The position numbers were made by a program, and so were the translations under genes. Positions 46,711-57,958 of a stretch of DNA of 64,000 nucleotides are shown here, piece by piece. The notes below the pieces were generated by a model. It saw nothing but the letters and a program-made list of their open reading frames with translations, was not told the DNA's origin and made no database searches. Source of the stretch: Tolypeutes matacus (Eukaryota > Chordata > Mammalia > Cingulata > Chlamyphoridae); assembly GCA_026826555.1 (NCBI GenBank), contig JAKSZT010053928.1, positions 4,505,787 through 4,569,786 on the forward strand, in the 5' to 3' direction. The stretch's first letter is position 1, and every line of letters begins with the position of its first letter.

Positions 46711-46729
46711 AGGCCACGAGGAGCCACTT

Positions 46730-46855
46730 AATGCTTTGTGCATAGGGGACTAGTAAGAGCCTAAGGATGTTTTAAGAAGATTACTCAGGAAATGATGTGC
46801 AGGAGAGCTGTGAGGAGTGTGCTCAAGGTTGAGGGACTGGGTAGGAGGCTATTGA
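46730..46855 (-). mobile_element. L2 LINE fragment, antisense
   Basis: aagaagattactcaggaaatg and actgggtaggaggctattg match the antisense L2 internal region. Confidence 0.55.
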
Positions 46856-48306
46856 TCATACCGTGCATTGTAGATTGTAATTCTCTAGTGCTTTCATATG
46901 TGTTTCTCATTAGACTAGATCCACTCATCGGTTTTATGATTTTCTCTATTAGCGTTTGAAAGCCTGGAAGGAGATAGAAGAAACCCGCAGTATGGTAAGG
47001 GAGTGGCAGAATGGGCGTGGAGACAGGTCCAGATGATGAAGCGGTCTAGGCTGCTGGAAGAGGTATCAGTGAAAGGACGGGTGGAGGTTAGCTGGAAACC
47101 GGGGGAGTAGGAGAACAGAGAGGGATCATCCGCGGAGGCATTTACTGCAAGCTTAAATTTCAGGGCCCTCTGTGCTTGGGCCCCTTCCTGGCCCTGCATC
47201 TCGTTAAATATTTGTAATTTTGTATTATTTTATTTAAGGAGGGCCCCTAACATTATGTAAGCATCAGGCCCCTCAAAATCTGCATGTACCTATGTGTTGG
47301 GAAGCCACAGCCCAGGAGGTGAGTAGGTTGGATCCATAAGGACGTTGGCTGAGTAAGTGGTTGAGGGCCTGTGGTCCCCAAGGAGAAGATTCTAGTTCAG
47401 GATCTTAGAAGAACAGCTGGAAGGGGTGACTGAGAAGTAGCAAGGCTGAAGAGGTGAAAAGAAACTGTGAGGTCAGAATGAAACCCGGGCCTCTGCGTGC
47501 CTGTCGGTTCTCCACAGAGCCAGAGCCCCCGCGTCTGGCCCAGTGCACTGCGGCCGCTCAAGCGTTTACGGATACAGGAAAACGCACTGACCGGGACCGC
47601 ACATTGCCTCTGAGGGAATCAGAGGGATGTGCGGGAAAAAGCAGCGGCAGGCCACCGGGAGCCCTGGGCTTAAGTTCACTTTCATCTCTAAGGTTCTCAG
47701 GCTCGTTGAAGTCATGTCTGATCCTATGTAACCTTGGGGTAAATTTGCCAAAACTTCTCTAATATTCCTTTTTTCATTTGGGTGAATACACATGACACAT
47801 CTACATATGTAGAATAATGTAGGTGGGAAACAAGTCCGTAGAGGTCAGAAACCATCCAATATTTTTGACTCAAACTTGAAGGAAAGAATCTAAAAGTCCC
47901 GTGAAGAGTTATTGTCTGAATAAACTTCTGGAAGCTGTGGTGAGCCCTGGAGAGAGGTTTACTACCCACCTCCTCTCAGTTTCCTACACTCAGAGGCAGT
48001 CTTTGATTTGCATGTTGGGGCATGTTTGTTTTTCATCTTTTTTTATTTTTTTAATTTGGCTAAATGTTGTTGGATGCATTTACTATCTAGTATTTACTAC
48101 ACCTTTAGATAGAGCGGCCCGTTGCAGATCCCAGGGCATTTTGTGTGTGTGTGTGTGTATAATCTAATACTTATTTATTAAATTATTTTTAAACATCTAA
48201 TATTTGTGAAGGTTATAGTCTTTCATTTCAGTTTTCTTCTTGATGCTAAATTAGAGGTTTCATTTTATTTTGGCATTAGGTTAATATTTTTGTTTTTTCT
48301 CATGGA
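46856..48306. other. Mostly unique sequence
   Basis: 47460-47700 is GC-richer with several CpG and one gcggccgc. It has an open frame at 47454-47762 without a domain. A (TG)n lies at 48141-48158. No exon recognised. Confidence 0.4.
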
Positions 48307-48455
48307 AATAGGCAACGCAGCACTTACATATGCTCGTGCTTGAGGCTGTGTAGATGCTGTAAAGGTGCTAGCATCGAGGACCATAATGAAAATGGTCGGA
48401 CTCCTCTTATGGAAGCTGGAAGTGCTGGACATGTGGAAGTAGCCAGACTGCTGTT
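48307..48455 (+). pseudogene. Fragment of ANKHD1/ANKRD17-type ankyrin repeats
   Basis: Two adjoining frames read as consecutive ankyrin repeats: GNAALTYARA, an in-frame TGA, then VDAVKVL, and after a gap of about 13 bases SIEDHNENGRTPLMEAGSAG and HVEVARLL. The phrase EDHNENG followed by TPLMEA and AGHVEVAR is characteristic of the ankyrin block shared by ANKHD1 and ANKRD17 (from memory). The stop and frameshift show it is not a working exon. No poly(A) or duplication remains, so it is a truncated processed copy or a scrap of one. Confidence 0.75.
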
Positions 48456-48654
48456 TTCCTTAGTGCCAGGCCAGAGTTTGCTTTAGTAAATTATTCCTCT
48501 GAACAAATGGAAGTTTTTTTGTTTTGTTTTTTTTTTGAAGCTTCTTGGTTCTCCATCTATTCCATCAGAGTCAGAGCTGGACAGGACAACCACAGGCCTC
48601 CCTCACCAGAATTCAGGCAAAGAGCAGAAAGCACCCCAGGGCATTTTTAAATAC

Positions 48655-49698
48655 AGCTTTTTATTTTGTAATAATTTTAGATTTGCAGAAAATTTGCAAA
48701 GATGGTACATAAAGTTGCCTTATACCATCCTTCCTCCTTCCCCTGACATTAATATCCTATATGGTACAGTTATCAGAGAAATTAACATTTATGCAAGAAT
48801 ATTAACTAAATGACAGACATTATTTGGATTTCACCGGTTTTTCCACTAACATCCTTTTTCTGTTCTAGAATCCAATCTGGGATACCATGTTATGCTTAGT
48901 TGTCAAGCTCTCCAATCTGAGAGTTGCTCAGTCTTTCCTTGTTTTTCGTGACCTTGACACTTTTGAAGAGTACTCATCAGGTACTTTGTAGAATGTGCTT
49001 CAGTTTGGGTTTTCTGATATTTTCTCATAATTAGGCTGGGGTTATGAATTTGGGGGAATAATACCACAGAGGTAAAGTACCTTTCTCTTGATATCATTTC
49101 AGGGGTTAGGTGATATCTACATGACCTATTACAAGTGATATTAACTTTGATTATATGGTTAATGTGTTGTCTGTCAGGTTTTTCCACTGTAAAGTTACTA
49201 ATTTGATTTTTTCATACTTTTTAAGTTAGAAACAAGTCACTAAGTCCATTCCACACTCAAGGGGGAAGAATTAAGTTCCTTCTCTGGAAGAAGGAGAACC
49301 AAAGAATTTGTGGACATATGTTAAAACCACTACAGTAATTAATTAATATTGTGGGGTAGATACTATGCAAATACTCTATTTCTCCTTAAAATCTTACCCA
49401 CTAATTATAGAATTCATCAGGGGCTTTTGCCTGCAGCAATGATTACTGTGTTCTAATGTGATTTTCTAATGCCCTCATTCCTTCTACATTTATATTTGGG
49501 AGTTCTTCTGCAAGGAAGATTTGTCTCTTCTATACATTTACTTATTTTTTTCAATCATTTATTTAACTCAGTATGGATTCATGTGTATTTATTTTATTCT
49601 TTGGGTTATAATCCAATAGTACCATTATTAATTTTTTTGCTCAAATTCTTCCAGATTTGGCCATTGGGAACTCTTTCAGGTTGACTCCTATGTCCTTC
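48655..49698 (-). mobile_element. Ancient L1M 3' region, left part
   Basis: ttttagatttgcagaaaattt, ttccactaacatcctttttc, gttttcgtgaccttgacac-type text, gcaaggaagatttgtctcttc and ggttataatccaatagtacc follow the antisense L1M order. It appears to resume at about 55050, so the intervening 5.3 kb is inserted material. Confidence 0.8.
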
Positions 49699-50580
49699 TT
49701 TTTTTTCTTTCTTGCAGTCACATAAATACAACATAAACTTTCCCATTATAGCCACTTTCAAGTGTACAATTCAGTGGTATTGGGTACATTCACAATGTTG
49801 TGCTACCAATGCCACCACCCATTACCAAAATTTTCCATCACCTTAAATAGAAAGTGTACCCATTAAGCAACATCTTCTGTGTTGTTTTTTTAAAAATAAT
49901 TTTGTCTTTTGCTTGAGTAGATGTAGGTTTACAGAAATACCATGCAGAATGTACACAGTTCCTATATACCCCCCTCACACATGGTTTTCCCTATTATTAA
50001 CCTTTTGTGCTTCTGTATTAACTTGATTACAATTGTTGAAAGAATATTTTTTTAATTATGCTATTAACTTTAGCCCACACTTTACATTAGGTTTCATTCT
50101 TTGGGTTGTACAGTTCTATGACTTTTGGTGTGTATGGTAATTCATATACAACCTAAAATTTCTGTTTTATCCTTTTTCAAATATACACTTCAGTGGTGTT
50201 AATTACATTCACAAATTGTGTCTCCATTACCATCATCCATTGCCAAAACTTTTCCATCATCTCAAACAGAAACTCCATAAAAATTAAATAGTAACTTCCC
50301 CTTTCCCTCCCTCACGTAGTCCCTGGTAACCTGTATTTTAGTCTCTGACTCCATGAATTTGCATATTCTGCTTATTTCACAAGTGAGATCATATAGTACT
50401 TGTCCTTTTGTGTCTGGCCTATCACTCAGCATAATGTCTTGGAGGTTCATCCATATAGGAGCATGCATCAGAACTTTATTCCTTTTTATGGCTAAATAAT
50501 ATTCCATTGTAAGTATACACCACATTTTTTTTATCCATTCATCTGTTTATGCACATGATAGATTTGACATGCCCACATCC
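49699..50580 (-). mobile_element. Old L1 fragments, antisense
   Basis: Two overlapping-type pieces. 49705-49870 has cagtggtattgggtacattc. 50150-50580 has cagtggtgttaattacattc, ttgtgtctggcctatcactc and aatattccattgtaagtatac. Both are antisense L1 3' text, from at least two insertions. Confidence 0.7.
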
Positions 50581-51553
50581 TTTTTATTTTTTAAAACTGT
50601 TTATTCTGAAATCATTTGAAACTTTCAGGACAGTGGCAAAAATAATACAAACCCCATTCAGAGAACTCCAACATATCCCCACATCCCCAGAAACCAAGTG
50701 TAGCCGTTTGGCAGTTTGATGTAATTATGAATTCCAAAAATCTATATTAGATTATGCTTGTAAACTGATCTGTTAATCTGGGCATGATTAGGTTATAATT
50801 AGGGTGTTGACTGGGCCACATCAGTAGGGCATTGAGCCCCACCCCTTGGTGGGTGGGGGAATCAAATATAAAAGGCATGGCAAGAACAAAGTTGAAGCAG
50901 TTTTTGATGTTGGAGTTTGGATGTTGGAGAGAAGGCCCCATTAGAAGAGAAGCGAGCTGTTCACCTTGATAGTCTACAGCTGACCTTGTGGAGGAACCAG
51001 AGGCACTAAGCCCGGAGAGAAACGGAGCGCCGGGAAGAGAGGAACCCAAGAAGCCTGAACCCTGGCAAATGTCGGCAGCTATCTTGCTCCAACACGTGGC
51101 AATGGACTTTGGTGAGGGAAGAAACTTATGCTTTATGGCCTGTAACTGTGGACTTCTACCCCAAATAAATACCCTTTATAAAGACCAACCCATTTTTGGT
51201 ATTTCACATTAGCACCCCTTTGGCTGACTAATACACCAAGCTACACCAATTTTAACATTTTGCCACTTTTGCTGTATCATTCTATCATTCATTCATTCAT
51301 CTATCTACCTATCTGCCCATTTATCTCTTTATCTTCTGAGCATCTGAGAGCACATAATAATTCCATGTACATTTCCTACAAACAGGAATATTTACTTATG
51401 TAATCACTTTAAGTGTGCAGCTATCAAGTTCGAGAAATTTAACATTGATATAAGGCTTATATTCTATATTCCATGTTTTTCTTATGTACCAATAATGCCC
51501 TTTTGAGTCTTTTCTCCTCTCTTAAATACTATTCAGTATCATGTATTGCATTT
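50581..51553 (-). mobile_element. Old L1M 3' region, split by a solo LTR
   Basis: Left piece 50581-50698 (ggacagtggcaaaaataatac). Right piece 51236-51553 (acattttgccacttttgctg, cagtatcatgtattgcattt). A cattcattcatctatctacc microsatellite lies at about 51283-51315. Confidence 0.7.
50699..51235 (+). mobile_element. Solo LTR with exact 5-bp target duplication
   Basis: 537 bp, TG at 50699 to ..aataca at 51235. ccaag is exact at 50694-50698 and 51236-51240. Shares actgggccacatcagtaggg, atcttgctccaacacgtggc and ccccaaataaataccc with the copy at 18393. Confidence 0.93.
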
Positions 51554-51565
51554 AATTGTCATTAT

Positions 51566-52197
51566 GTTTTTTTTGTTTTGGTTTTTTTGAGGTACCGGGG
51601 CTGGGGGTTGAATCCAGGACTTTGTATGTAAGAAGCCGGCACTCAACCACTGAGCCACATCGACAACCCTGATTTGGTTTTTTTTTTTTTTTTTAAGGAT
51701 TTATTTTATTTATTTATTCCCCTACCTCTCATTGTTTGCGGTCACTGTCTGCTCTCTGTGTCCATTTGCTATTTGCTTTTTGCATCTGCTTGTCTTCTCT
51801 TTAGGAGACATCGGGAACCAAACCTGGGACTTCCCATGTGGGAGAGAGGCGCTCAATCGCTTGAGACACCTCAGCTCCCTGGTTTGTCATGTCTCTCATT
51901 GTCTTTCCTCTTTGTGTCTCTTTGTTGCATCATCTTGTTGCATCAGCTTGCCGCGCCTGCCTGCTGCACCAGCTTGCCTTCTCCAGAAGGTACCGGGAAC
52001 TAAACCTGGGACCTCCCATGTGGTAGGAGGAAACCCAATCACTTGAGCCACATCCACTTCCCTGGATTTTTTGGTTTGTTTATTTTGCTTGTTGTTTGTT
52101 TTTTTTTGTTTGTTTTTTAAAGAGGTACTGGGAACCAAACCTGGGACCTCCCATGTGGGAAGCAGGTGCTCAACCGCTTGAGCCACATCTGCTACCT
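51566..52197 (-). mobile_element. Three antisense DAS SINE units in one target site
   Basis: Monomer head 51566-51669, full dimer 51670-52063, monomer 52064-52197. The outer duplication aattgtcattat is exact at 51554-51565 and 52198-52209, bracketing all three. So two units were later inserted into the first, or the cluster was built by insertion into its tail. Confidence 0.92.
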
Positions 52198-53004
52198 AAT
52201 TGTCATTATCTCTTAAGTTTCTCTTTCTCTCTTTTTAAATTACAGCAACATATATACAACACAAATTTTCCCATCCCAGTCCCACTCAAGCATACCATTC
52301 AGTGGGAATAACCACATTCACAATGTGGCAGTACCCTCACCACCTTCCGTTACTAGTACTTTCCCTTCGCTCCAAACAGAAACCCTACACTCATTTTGCA
52401 TTAACTCTCCCTTGCCCTTGCCTCTCACTGCTGGTAACCAGTCCTCTACTATCTGTCTCTATGAGCTAGCATATTCTCTGATATTTTTCTCTGTGGTTAC
52501 CATGGCACTTAAATTTAACTTCCTACATCTATAACAATCTCATTTGCTTTGATACAAACTTAACTCCAGTGTCCATATAACTATGTTCCTATACTGCTCC
52601 ACCCCCAGACTTTTATGTAGTTCTTCTCACAAATTACATGTTTATACATTATGACTCCAAAACCCCTGATTTATCATTACATTTTATGTATTTGCCTTTT
52701 AGTCCCTGTAGGAAATAAAAATTGGAGTTACAAATCAAAGATATACTACAACTGGCATTTATATTTACCCTTGTCGTTATCTTTAGTAGAGATATTTATT
52801 TCTTCATGTGGCTTCAGTCTGTTGTCTTTCTTTCACGTGGTTCAGTCTATTGTCTTTCCTTTCAACCTGCAGAACTCCCTTTAGCATTTCTCTTAGGGCC
52901 AGTTTAGTGGTGATGAAGTCCCTCAGGTTTTGTTTATCTGGAATGTCTTAATCCTGCCCTCATTTTTGAAAGACATTTTTGCCACATATAAAATTCTTGG
53001 ATGG

Positions 53005-53171
53005 TGTTTTAGTTTTCTAGGCTGCAAAGCAAATACCATGAAATAGATTGGCTGGAACAATGGGACTTTATTAGCTTACCGTTTGAGGCCTAGAAAATGT
53101 CCAGTCCTCTCCCTTCTCTCCCTTCTCTTCTGGGTTTCATTACTCTCAATTTTTGCTTCCATGGCTCGCTT

Positions 53172-53207
<36 letters not shown>

Positions 53208-53396
53208 CATTCTATTTATACAGGATTTCAGTAATCAGATTAAGATCCATTCTGAATGAGGTGAGTCACACCTTAACTGAAGTAGCCTCATCAAAAGATC
53301 CCACTTACAATGGGTTCACACCCACAGGAATGGATTAGATTTAAGAACATGTTTTTCTGGGGTACATACAGCTTCAAACCAACACAGAAGGCAATA
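53005..53396 (-). mobile_element. Solo LTR inside L1 ORF1
   Basis: 392 bp, tgttttagttttctaggctg to cttcaaaccaacaca. Flanks are gatgg (53000-53004) and gaagg (53397-53401), four of five matching. It contains a (TC)n of about 32 bp at 53171-53202, absent from the copy at 22858. Lies in the antisense L1 ORF1 sequence. Confidence 0.88.
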
Positions 53397-54264
53397 CTTG
53401 CTTTCATCACTTATAAATATGTTTTCCCAATGCTTTCTTGACTCCATGCTTTCCAATGAGAGATCAGCACTTAATCTTATTGAGACTCCCTTTCATGTGA
53501 TGTTGTTTCTTTCTTGCAGCTTTCAGAATTCTCTCTTTATCTTTGGCATTCAACAGTTTGATTATAATATGGCATGGTATTGGACTATTTGGGTTTATTC
53601 TGTTTGGAGTTCGTTGATGATCTTCGATGTGTATATTCTCATCTTTCATTAAATTTGGGAAGTTTCCAACCTTTATTTCTTTAACTATTCTCTGTTCCTT
53701 TCTCTGTTTTTTTTTTTTTTTTGTTCTGGGACACCCATAATGCATGTATTGGTATGCTTGATGGTGTCCCAAAATTCCTCAGCTCTGTTCACTTCTCTCC
53801 ATTCTTTCTTCTTTCTGCTCTTCAGACTAGATGATTTCAATTGTCCTATCTTCAAGTTCACTGATTCTTTTTTCTGTCTTCTCCAATCTGCTGTTGAACA
53901 CCTCTAGGGAATTTTAAATTTCTGTTACCATGCTCTTCAGCTCTGGTTCCTTTTCATAATTACCATCTATCAATATTTTCTTTGTGTTCATCTATCAATT
54001 TCCTGATTTTCTTTAGTTCTTTGTCCATGTTTCCAATAGTTCTTTGAGCATATTTAGGACCATTTTTTATAAGTCTTTGTCTGGTATGTTCCAAGTCTGG
54101 TCCTCCTCATTGATAGTTTCTAATATTTTAATTTTCTTCTTTGCCTGTAATCTTTTGCTGAAACCAGGACATTTTGATATTTTAATGTGATATTGTTGGA
54201 ATTTCCCTAAGATTGTATCTAGCTAGTGTTATGATAGAGCTTTCCTTGAATGACAGGAGCTAAC

Positions 54265-54285
54265 AAAAAAAAAAAAAAAAAAAAA
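54265..54285. repeat. Poly(A) run
   Basis: 21 A in the L1 5' region, followed by gaaaagaaaac. Confidence 0.85.
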
Positions 54286-54354
54286 GAAAAGAAAACACCT
54301 TTCCCAGCCTTTGCAGATTGACCTGTGCCAGTGCTTTACTTCAGAGCTTATCCA

Positions 54355-54391
54355 AAACAAAATGAAAACAAAACAAAACAAAACAGAAAAA
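54355..54391 (+). mobile_element. Tail-only retroinsertion
   Basis: A 37-bp A-rich stretch built of caaaa units lies between perfect copies of cagagcttatcca (54342-54354 and 54392-54404). The layout is that of a target-primed insertion in which only the A-rich tail was copied. Confidence 0.75.
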
Positions 54392-55040
54392 CAGAGCTTA
54401 TCCAGACAATGAGTTTAGAAAGTAGCTTGAGGCCAAAGTGTAGAGGCCACCCTGATCCTTTCTGTGTATGTGTCTTTTCTTGCTCATGTGCCAAGAATTC
54501 CTCCATTTACATGGATGTGGATGTCCTCTCTTCCCTAGGAAAGTTTTCTCATGTTCTGGGGCACTGTACTGTATATGTTACAGCTAGCAATCCCTGGCTC
54601 CAGACAGCACAACTTGACTATTCTCCCACAGCATTCTGTAGGAGCACTCTGTGTGCCACCTTCTATATCCAGGGCAAGTTCTGGGACAGCAAGTCCTTCA
54701 AGCCACCATTGGCAGATTGGTCTGGATATATATGCCCTGGATATGTACATGAGGGTTACTCTGCTCCCTCTACAACCAGGTCCAGGGATCCACACTGGGA
54801 GTGCCACCAGATCCATGCTGAGCTAGTGAGGATTGGGGTAGAGGCCAGCCAGGGCACCGTAAGATCCTACCATTTTTAAGTAGCCTTTTTCTTCATTTGA
54901 TGCTCACTGTGTTACTGCACTCTTTTCACTGTTTTCTGGAACTTTGAAACAGCTGTTTCTGCTAGTTCTTGATGGTTGTTCAAAGCTTCTGTGGGGAGAC
55001 AGAACCCTGAAGCTTCTCACTTTGCCATCTTGATCAGGGC

Positions 55041-55190
55041 AGGTCAATCCTTTTTATTATTTATTTGTTTAGCACTTCCTTTATTTTCTATCATTATAAG
55101 ATGCCCAGGCTCACCTTTTATTTTCCCTGTCCCAGACCCAGAATCTGGCATTTTTCCAGGGAACCTTGTAGGACATTAAAATTTCTCTGT
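55041..55190 (-). mobile_element. Ancient L1M 3' region, right part
   Basis: agcacttcctttattttctatc, ataagatgcccaggctcacc and gtcccagacccagaatctggc continue the L1M element that breaks off at 49698. Confidence 0.7.
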
Positions 55191-55243
55191 TGATAGGCCA
55201 GTGACCTGAAGTATGGTCCATTGATTTAGGGCCTATTGCTCTG

Positions 55244-55577
55244 TGTATTAGTCAGCCAAAGGGGGTGCTTATGCAAAGTACCAGAAATCTGTTGGCTTAT
55301 ATAAAGGGTATTTATTTGGGGTAGAAGCTTACAGTAACAAGGCCCTAAAGAGACCAACTCAAGGTACCATAAGAGGTAGTTTCTCACCCAAAATCTGTTA
55401 CCATGTGTTGATGCAAGTTGGCAGGCAATATCTGTGAATCAAAGCCCTAATCTTAATATAATTTAATCCAAGCCATCTCAGCTGAATCTAATACAATCAC
55501 GCCCAGAGGAACAGACCAGTTTACAAACATAATCAAATACCTTTTTTGGAATTCATAAATAATATCAAACTGCTACA
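55244..55577 (-). mobile_element. Solo LTR with a large internal deletion, exact TSD
   Basis: Only 334 bp, against 537-683 in its relatives, but both ends are present: plus strand tgtattagtcagcc and aatatcaaactgctaca. ctctg is exact at 55239-55243 and 55578-55582. The central 250-300 bp seen in the copies at 18393 and 50699 is missing. Confidence 0.92.
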
Positions 55578-55619
55578 CTCTGCCAGGATCAAAATCTTTT
55601 TCTTACAGACAACTCTCAC

Positions 55620-55845
55620 AGTGGTAAAGAGTCAGGCAGATCTACTGTCCCTGCCCAGGCACTTAATAGTTATGTGAATTTGAGTAAGTTTTCCTCTGTA
55701 TGCCTCAGTGATTTCTTCTATAAAAAGGGAAATAATAACTGGACTTCCTCATAGGTTGCTGGTGAGAATTAAATGACAAAATGCATATGAAGCAGTTCAC
55801 ATGCCTGTTGTAAGTATCCAGTAAATATTTGTTGATGATAAAGCT
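55620..55845 (+). mobile_element. MIR SINE
   Basis: agttatgtgaatttgagtaag, tctgtatgcctcagtgatttc, ttgctggtgagaattaaatg and gtaagtatccagtaaatattt follow MIR order. Confidence 0.85.
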
Positions 55846-55857
55846 GCTTCTGGTGGT

Positions 55858-56205
55858 GGTCATTGTTGTTCAGGGCATGGACTCTTGAGGCAGACTTGCT
55901 AGCCATGTGACCTTAGTAAAGCTCTCTGTGCTTCTGTGGCTCATGGCTCGTTGTTCATTGGTAAAACGGGGATAATAACAATACTTATCTCATAGTGTTT
56001 TTGGAGGATTAAATAAGTCAATACACACAAAGCACTCAGAACAGGGCCTAGGGAGTAGATGTAGCTCAGTGGTTGAACGCCTGCTTGGCATGTGTGAGGT
56101 CCCAGGTTCACTCCCCCGGTACCTCCTAAAAACAAAGAACAGGGCTTTACATATAGTAAGCACGTGTTAAGTGTTAGCTATTATTGTTATTGTAATTATT
56201 ATTGT
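55858..56205 (+). mobile_element. MIR SINE, split by a SINE monomer
   Basis: Left piece ends agcactcagaacagggc at 56047. Right piece resumes agaacagggctttacatatag at 56136. Joined, they give the full MIR 3' half (gtaagcacgtgttaagtgtt). Confidence 0.88.
56048..56135 (+). mobile_element. tRNA-headed SINE monomer, 10-bp TSD
   Basis: Head ggagtagatgtagctcagtgg..ggtacctcctaaaaacaa. agaacagggc is exact at 56038-56047 and 56136-56145, inside a MIR. It reads closer to a tRNA (gtagctcagtgg) than the dimeric copies do. Confidence 0.94.
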
Positions 56206-57766
56206 TTCAGATTAAATCTCTGGGTCCTTTGATATTATCCTATCTGTGTTTGGTAGGCCAAGCATGGTAGAAAAATTAAACCATCTAGTTTTCTAAAAAC
56301 TGTGAAATTTGAAGATGGTGGATGATTACCATCATGCAGTTCTAATCCTTAGAAGGAAGGAGAACAGCCAAATTCAAATTTATAACTAGTTTGGTCACTG
56401 TCATGTGCTGCTGAAATTTTCTCCTCTGAGGTCTTGACAAATGGCTGAGACTGAATTACTCAATTTACATTTGTCTTTCACTGATGTATGAGGCCCAAAT
56501 GGCCAGTGGCTTTGGGGAAACTCTTTGTAAATCCACCAGATTGGCCATTAAAAAATGATAACTATGATCAGCCAATGCTGAGGCACCTATTTTGTGGAAA
56601 AAAGAGGTGCAACCAACACAGTTAGTGACACAATAATTAGGACGAAAGTGAGGCTGCTGATAGTTTGGAGATGTTTTGATGGAGAAAATATCAAATGACT
56701 TATAGTTTGCAGGACATTAGTAGGTAATTAAGTAGACAGTTTATTGCTACAGAGTCACAGTTGTACCCCTCTCCACTATGCACACAGAGTTGGGCATCCA
56801 AAGGCAATTCCTGCCCTGTCTTAATTGTAAAATAGAGTCATGAAACCTCCTTCCCTCCTGCTGCAAACCCCAATGACTTTTCTTGTCAAGAATGAGTCTT
56901 CATAAGGGATTTTTAAACTATTAGTGTTAAAGCAGCCCAAGCTACACCTAGGGAAGAGTAGGGAAGTGTAGTGACCTGTCGAAGGCCCACCTGGCTCAGG
57001 CTAATCCATGTAGGATTCCCTCCCCTGTCTTCTCACACAACTTGGACTTCCCAGAACTCCTCACCCCACAGTGCCCTCCTTGAAGCAGCCTTGAGATATT
57101 TGCTGAGTGAATGTTTCCCAGATTGCAGTCATTTGGAACAATCCTCATGATTTTGCCTGATACACAAACCATATGGGTTATTTTTCACTTAATATTTTTC
57201 TTTTAAACAACTCATTTTTGAAAAACATGAATACCCAATTTAGTCTCATCCTAACTGAAAATATGCAGGGAGCCACATGACTCTCAAGACATTGAAATAT
57301 GTCAGTTGACCTCAGGTCAATGGCCAGGTGGGATCTCCCTTCTCTATGTGGTAAAAATCTACTCTGACCTGCCTAAAAACCAGAAAAACCAAAAGATGAA
57401 AGGAAAAAGAGCTTCGGTTGTGAAGCCAGTTTTCAAAATAAGACAACAAAACTGGCAGCAACATGAAGGGACATACATCTGTTCACTATTGACAAATATT
57501 CAGGTCTCTGAGGTTTGAGAGGATGAAAGGCAGGCTGGCTGGGAAAAGTGAAGGTACGGGTTGTTAAATGAGTCAAGAATCTATGAGGTGGAGGTGGCTA
57601 AGTGGGACCTGCAAAGTCCTCTCCAGGACACTGTTGCAGGGGTTTACGTGTTAGGAGGTGCCCATAGATCTGTTCAAGCGATTTGCCAGTCTGCACTGAG
57701 GCCGGGGTCTACCACGTGCCAGTGTGGCAAAGATGCTGAGTCACAGTCAGATGCCACCAATGTTAG
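56206..57766. other. Unique sequence, no gene recognised
   Basis: 1.5 kb with no repeat family or exon recognised. Open frames at 57306-57518 and 57561-57779 have no domain. Confidence 0.4.
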
Positions 57767-57774
57767 TCTAGCCC

Positions 57775-57950
57775 CATAGTTCTAGAAGTATGGCCCTAGA
57801 CCAGCAGCAGCAGCAGCACAGCAGACTTGTTAGAAATGCAAATTCTTGGGCACCATTCTACCACTCCAGACCTACTGAAACAAACTTCAGAGCCCAGCAA
57901 TCTGTGTTTTATTAACTCCTCCAGATGATTCTTATGGTGCACTGAAGTGC
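57775..57950 (+). mobile_element. MER5A-like hAT element
   Basis: gcagacttgttagaaatgcaa, cagacctactgaaacaaac, cagcaatctgtgttttatt and ccagatgattcttatggtgc are in MER5A order. Flanks tctagccc (57767-57774) and tttagccc (57951-57958) match at 7 of 8. The last dozen bases of the element are eroded. A (CAG)n-type expansion lies at about 57805-57822. Confidence 0.9.
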
Positions 57951-57958
57951 TTTAGCCC

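Larger units (their letters stand above)
52210..55040 (-). mobile_element. L1 5' part: ORF1 and 5' UTR, antisense
   Basis: 52860-54250 is antisense ORF1. Translated on the minus strand it includes NFPNLMKDENIHIEDHQRTP and IIIKLLNAKDKERILKAARK, ORF1p landmarks. 54260-55040 is 5' UTR-like and ends ttgccatcttgatcagggc. It is interrupted by an LTR at 53005-53396. Frames carry stops. Could be L1 or the ORF1-only HAL1 family. Confidence 0.75.

Noticed and set aside
47540..47560. CpG island around a gcggccgc word
   Set aside because: CpG enrichment covers only about 250 bp and falls off quickly, with no associated exon or promoter motif.
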